A DNA stretch of 21,314 nucleotides from Silene noctiflora (taxonomy: Eukaryota; Streptophyta; Magnoliopsida; Caryophyllales; Caryophyllaceae), in NCBI GenBank assembly GCA_009801015.1, contig VHZZ01000341.1, positions 19,672 through 40,985 on the forward strand. Direction: 5' to 3'. Below are positions 17,791 through 21,314 of this stretch, piece after piece. How positions within the stretch are numbered: the stretch's first letter is position 1; every line of letters starts with the position of its first letter. The translations under genes were made by a program, and so were the position numbers. The notes beneath the pieces were generated by a model. The model did no database searches and was not told the origin of the DNA. It saw nothing but the letters and a program-made list of their open reading frames with translations.

Positions 17791-17999
17791 AGACGTGTAG
17801 TTGTATGTAAAAGACAACCCCTTTAGAGGATTTAAAAGGGGAATGATGCCAATTAATAAAATTATTGTAAACGAAGAAGTAGCCGATCTCTAATAATTAC
17901 CCAAATTCGGAGCATCTACAATCATTTCATGCCATGTAAATTGAACTGATGTAGCTGAACTGAATTGATGTTAGGTGAACAAAATTAAGGTGCTTAAAT
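17791..17999. other. Intergenic with TTCAA/TGAAC-rich remnant
   Basis: No gene is seen. TTGAACTGATGTAGCTGAAC and CTGAATTGATG resemble the interior of the Harbinger-like element at 14137-14371, so this may be the left part of a related element split by the hAT-type MITE that follows. Confidence 0.3.
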
Positions 18000-18360
18000 A
18001 AGTTAAAGTAAGGTGTTGTTTGGCCTTAATTATGTAAAAGAGCTATTTCTTTTGAAAATGAGTTTATTCATAAGTTACTTTTTGGAAAAGTTTTGGTTGT
18101 TTGGCCAAACTTAGTAAAAACGTTTTTTTTAATAAAAAATTATGTTTGGCCTAACTATTTTTTTAGATTTTTCAGACACTAGAGTGAAAAGTAGAAGTAG
18201 AAGTAACAATTTGCTACTTCTACTTTTGGGGGTTAATTATCAGCTTTTGACTTTTTAAAATCACTTTTAATCCTCCTTAATTTCTAGTGTTTGGCCTAGT
18301 TTATGCTTTTTCAATTACAAAAACACTTTAAAAGGTAGGTCAAACACCACCTAAGTTAAA
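18000..18360. mobile_element. hAT-type foldback MITE (345 bp) with 8-bp target duplication
   Basis: AAGTTAAA occurs directly at 18000-18007 and 18353-18360. Between them the ends are inverted: AGGTGTTGTTTGGCC at 18011-18025 and GGTAGGTCAAACACCACCT at the right. The middle contains a long palindrome, AAAAGTAGAAGTAG...CTACTTCTACTTTT, around 18187-18227. Eight-base target duplications and an (A)GGTG..TGTTTGGCC end are typical of plant hAT MITEs. It has no coding capacity. Confidence 0.78.
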
Positions 18361-18369
18361 TGAGAGTAG

Positions 18370-18486
18370 AAATTAAAATGAAAAGAACAAAATCTAAATT
18401 ATCCTGATCCATTTCGAACGAGTTTAAAATTAAGCCGAAAAGAACAAGGTCTCAGTTCTCTTGATCCATTTCGATTTTCGAACGAT
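18370..18486. repeat. Imperfect direct repeat containing a Harbinger-like end
   Basis: GAAAAGAACAA..TCT followed by TGATCCATTTCGA occurs twice (about 18379-18419 and 18437-18475). The second copy is preceded by ATTAAGCCG, giving the same AAGCCGAAAAGAACAA terminus seen at the right end of the element at 14351. It is likely the remains of one or two MITEs. Confidence 0.5.
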
Positions 18487-18828
18487 AATAACATTTTAAG
18501 TTGAGATTATAGACCCTAATTAATAGTAACCCTATATATATCATGAATTGATTTCGATTCCACCACATAACTTGTTTTCAAGTTTTCAGTTTGCACAACA
18601 ATACAATGCCGTCGCCCTTGCCAACACAATGAAAATTGAAAGATAAAAAGTAGTTTCACCCTTGTTCTTCTCCACCATAACCCAGATTTCCAGTTTCCGT
18701 CATTAAATCCACTAACCCAAGGCCAAAAAACCGCCGCTGTACAGTCTCCGGCGCCGGCACGGCCGCCCTTCATCATTCGTTGAAGAATTAACATTGAACT
18801 ATACAGTAATCCCGTGCCGGAACGCAGG
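18487..18828. other. Region upstream of the NOM1-like exons
   Basis: The stretch 18721-18790 is unusually GC-rich for this window (CCGCCGCTG, CCGGCGCCGGCACGGCCGCC) and might be coding or leader sequence. On the plus strand it has stops in the frame leading into the NOM1-like exon. A 216-codon minus-strand frame overlapping the NOM1 exon has no motif and is probably a shadow. Confidence 0.3.
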
Positions 18829-19580
18829 ATGAAGAAAACCAAGTTTGAGGAATACGTAGAATTGGAAACCAATGGAGCTACGATGGAGGAGGAGTTGGAG
18901 TTGGAGATGGAGAGGAGATTAGCTAAAAAACTCAAAGTGAAGAATGGGAAATTGAAAGACGATGATGATGGACTAAACTTTTTATTATTTGATGCTGTTT
19001 CTACTGTTTTTGATTTATCTACAGTAGTAGACGTACAAAAGATTGAAAATCTGGATAGCCAAACTCTGAGTATTGAGGCTGCTAAAATCAAGAAAAGCAA
19101 GAGAAATAGGAGAAATCCAGATTTAAAGAGCTCTGACAGGGAATCTCTTGAAATACAAGAAGCCATGATTGTCTCAAAGTATGTACCACCACATCTGAGG
19201 TCTCGTTCAAATCATTTGNAAGAATATGCACATATTCGAAGACGGATTCGGGGTATTCTTTTAATTGGGCATCATTCTTTTGGTGTCTTTTTAGCCATCT
19301 TAATATTGACTTGCTTCTCTTTTGTGCAGGACTGCTGAACAGGATGTCTGAGTCCAATGTAGAGTCCATTACTGGGGAAATCTTTTCAATCTTTAAGGTA
19401 CTTGCTGCTGTCTTTTAATTTCTAGCATCCCAGAAAATTTCCATCTGGGTGCTATTTTTGTTTTCTTTGGTTTATCAGTTTCTTAATTTTTCTACAGTCA
19501 GTCCCTCGAGCTGCTGCATTGCAAATTGTTATTGAAGAGGTTTTGGGTTCATGTTCTGGAGGTCCGCGTGGCAATGAACA
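18829..19580 (+). CDS. NOM1: NOM1-like nucleolar MIF4G protein, N-terminal exons only (partial)
   Basis: Three exons are readable: about 18829-19252, 19330-19397 and 19498-19580, with GT-AG introns of 77 and 100 bp. The first encodes an acidic/basic N-terminal part (ELELEMERRLAKKLKVKNGK), then KYVPPHLRS and IRRRIRG. The second gives LLNRMSESNVESITGEIFSI, the third IEEVLGSCSGGPRGNEQ. This is the start of the MIF4G domain of NOM1/Sgd1-type proteins, which act in the nucleolus in 18S rRNA processing. The third exon ends in phase 2 before GTAAGA, but the expected next exon and the MA3 domain are not found in the remaining 1.7 kb. The usual Lys-rich N-terminal stretch is also missing or replaced. 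One N lies in the first exon at 19219. It is either a truncated gene fragment or a gene with a large insertion in intron 3. Confidence 0.85.
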
Positions 19581-19836
19581 GTAAGAGTTTGAGCTTTAAG
19601 CATTTAATCATTTTTTCGCACTTGTCAATCTGTTATATGCTGATATGCTGCTGACACATAAGAAAATATGGGTGCCATTTGGCTAACATTATTTACCGAT
19701 GGGACGAAGGGGAAAGGGGCAGAAGTTGAGGATAGCATATGGCGTTCTTAATATGTTGGCAGCTCTACTGATGTAGATGAGCATGTTTTTTTCGAGACCA
19801 ACCTGATGAATAATACTGAACATACTGTGCACATGT
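19581..19836. other. NOM1 intron 3 or flank, no gene seen
   Basis: Starts with a good donor (GTAAGAG). No further NOM1 exon was recognised and no other feature is visible. Confidence 0.35.
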
Positions 19837-20118
19837 TTAACTATATTTGACTGGTTGCTTATTCAATAAGCGTTCATCTTCCTCGTAGATTATATAAGGT
19901 GCTNTGGATCCTTTTCTTGACAGTAACTTCTTGGCACCCTTCAGTACGTGATACTCCCAGCCTTGGACATCGATTTTAAGTAGTAGCACGGGTTGTGATT
20001 CTGGGATAACGTCATCAAGTGCTATGGTCTTTACTTGAACGGCTATCTCCTCGCTCGATTTGAACGACATTTTGGCACTGGCAGCAGACACCGCACTGTT
20101 ATCAAGTCGGCCTAGTAA
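19837..20118 (-). pseudogene. FkbM-family methyltransferase exon fragment
   Basis: On the minus strand an acceptor-like TTCGCAG precedes an open stretch reading LLGRLDNSAV..., then TIALDDVI, LLLKIDVQGWEYHVLKGAKK, a codon with N at 19904, and IYEEDERLL. KIDVQGWEYxVLKGAxxLL is the hallmark of FkbM S-adenosylmethionine-dependent methyltransferases of plants. The family similarity fades after DERLL, and the frame ends in NKQPVKYS with a stop. The N-terminal exons are not recognisable in the following 600 bp, and the C-terminal tail is absent. It lies opposite to and just beyond the NOM1-like exons, so it is probably a captured or truncated gene fragment. Confidence 0.72.
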
Positions 20119-20735
20119 CTGCGAACAAAAACGATCTTATAATAACTTAGTCGACACCATGTACATCACAATCAAAACTAAAATAATGGTCCCTATAATG
20201 ATCCTTACAATGTATGAGTCTTATCACAATTTTTATCTCTACTAAATCCTCAAGAGAATGACATGCTTGATGTCTTTGTCTTTAAATATACATAGCAGAC
20301 GACCGTTTTCACTTTTCAGGATAACGTTTTGTTTTTTTCAGGGCATTATGTTGATATCCTTTTTTTGGAGGCTTTGTTTGTACTTGCTTTCCTTACCCTA
20401 TTGATGAAGAATACATACAACCACTAATTATCTTCAAGTAAAAAGAAAAACTGCTTCTGACACTTGTATATCCCTGCTCCATTGTTATGGTAATTTAATT
20501 GTACCGTCGATCCTAAACTTCAGACTATATACTGTACATATCTTTGCTTNTGCGCGTGACTATTTANGTTGTGATTAATGTCATGGTCTGGTGTGTTTTT
20601 AATTTAGTCCATTGTTTCTTTGCCGGCATTGACAACTTGAATTCATATGTGATTTGTGGTCTTTGACTATTTAAAACATGGAACTAAGTTTTCAATCCAA
20701 GCTTGATGTAATGTAGTCTTCTTTTTCTTTTCAGT
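20119..20735. other. Intron or intergenic, no gene seen
   Basis: AT-rich sequence upstream of the FkbM exon on its strand, with two N bases (20550, 20567). It could be FkbM intron sequence. No motif-bearing frame was found on either strand. Confidence 0.35.
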
Positions 20736-21190
20736 CTGTGGTGACACAAAGCTATCAGCCCGTGACCTTGTAGTTAGACCAAAGCATTCTTTACTCGCCT
20801 CGCAGCCCCCTTTCATACATTTAGCACTAGAATTCTAAAGTGATACATGGTTTCGCCCACTTGTGAGGAAGGAAGCGTTTTACTTATGATTTTCATTTTC
20901 AATTGAAGAGTACTTCAAGTCGGACCCTTCCTACACTACGCTTCTCCCTATCCTCTGGAGTTCTTTCCTTGGTCCACTTCATGAAGGAGTGAGTCAACCG
21001 CAACATCTTACCATTTCACCCCTCTCTTTCTAGTCGAGCCATTTTTCCCTTTCGGATCCGACTCAACCCCTCTCGCTAACTGCCCCCGTTTGGCTCCGGA
21101 GTATGGTTACAAGACTGAGCCTTTTCTTTATGATATGAAAAGGCTGGCCAGGCCCTACCTATTTTCCAAAGCCCACTTTATTTATATTGG
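20736..21190. other. Probable organellar-derived (mitochondrial-like) insert
   Basis: The base composition changes abruptly to a balanced, GC-richer texture (CCCGTGACCTTG, CTCGCCTCGCAGCCCCCTTT, GGTTTCGCCCACTTGTGAGG, CTCTCGCTAACTGCCCCCG). This is unlike the AT-rich nuclear sequence around it and resembles plant mitochondrial intergenic DNA. No organellar gene was recognised in it and the junctions are approximate. This rests on texture only. Confidence 0.35.
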
Positions 21191-21314
21191 TTACTGAGCC
21201 TGTTATGTGTGCAAACTCTGCAAAGATCTAATTGATCTTTTGTTCACTGCTGTTTGTTGTTGATATATATATTTTCTGGTTTATGTTGGAACATATTGAT
21301 CATAATATCATATT
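21191..21314. other. AT-rich flank to window end
   Basis: The sequence returns to AT-rich nuclear-like composition. Nothing specific is seen. Confidence 0.3.

Noticed and set aside
18516..19166. 216-codon minus-strand frame, Ser/Leu-rich at its start
   Set aside because: It overlaps the well-supported NOM1-like exon on the other strand, has no recognisable domain, and its composition is explained by the complement of Lys/Glu-rich coding sequence.

Overview
The window looks like nuclear DNA of a flowering plant, probably order Caryophyllales and possibly a Silene-like Caryophyllaceae. The evidence is AT-rich intergenic sequence, GT-AG introns, a plant-type pentatricopeptide repeat (PPR) gene, many short inverted-repeat transposons (MITEs) and a satellite of about 310 bp. 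The order is an inference; no species-specific marker was verified. Four N bases (19219, 19904, 20550, 20567) show draft-quality sequence at the right end.

The left two thirds (about 0.3-13.5 kb) is a segmentally duplicated block. An intact single-exon PPR gene (309-1964) is followed by a non-coding spacer and a small two-exon gene (A). The same order recurs as a frameshifted PPR fragment, spacer and small gene B; then spacer and small gene C; then small gene D, a third decayed PPR fragment and small gene E. The small genes form a diverged family of predicted secreted peptides. Exon 1 encodes a hydrophobic signal peptide, followed by a phase-1 intron. Exon 2 encodes a short tail with a GGW-x-L...W-x-hVAA core and an R-R-x-L-R basic step near the C terminus. 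B (7044-8293) and E (12973-13522) look intact; A has a stop in the signal exon, and C and D are decayed or strongly diverged. I could not assign this family to CLE, CEP, IDA, PIP or another named peptide family. It is the best candidate for something undescribed here.

The middle (13.5-18.5 kb) is mostly non-genic. It holds MITEs of Harbinger, Stowaway, foldback and hAT type, a promoter- and leader-like orphan segment (14.52-14.86 kb) with a 12-bp hairpin, and a roughly 2 kb satellite array whose two halves face opposite ways.

The right end (18.8-21.3 kb) holds the first recognisable exons of a NOM1-type nucleolar MIF4G protein, which stop after the third exon. Downstream lie an opposite-strand FkbM-methyltransferase exon fragment and about 450 bp resembling plant organellar, probably mitochondrial, DNA. 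This part looks like a mosaic of gene fragments. No rRNA, tRNA, CRISPR array or complete autonomous transposon was recognised.
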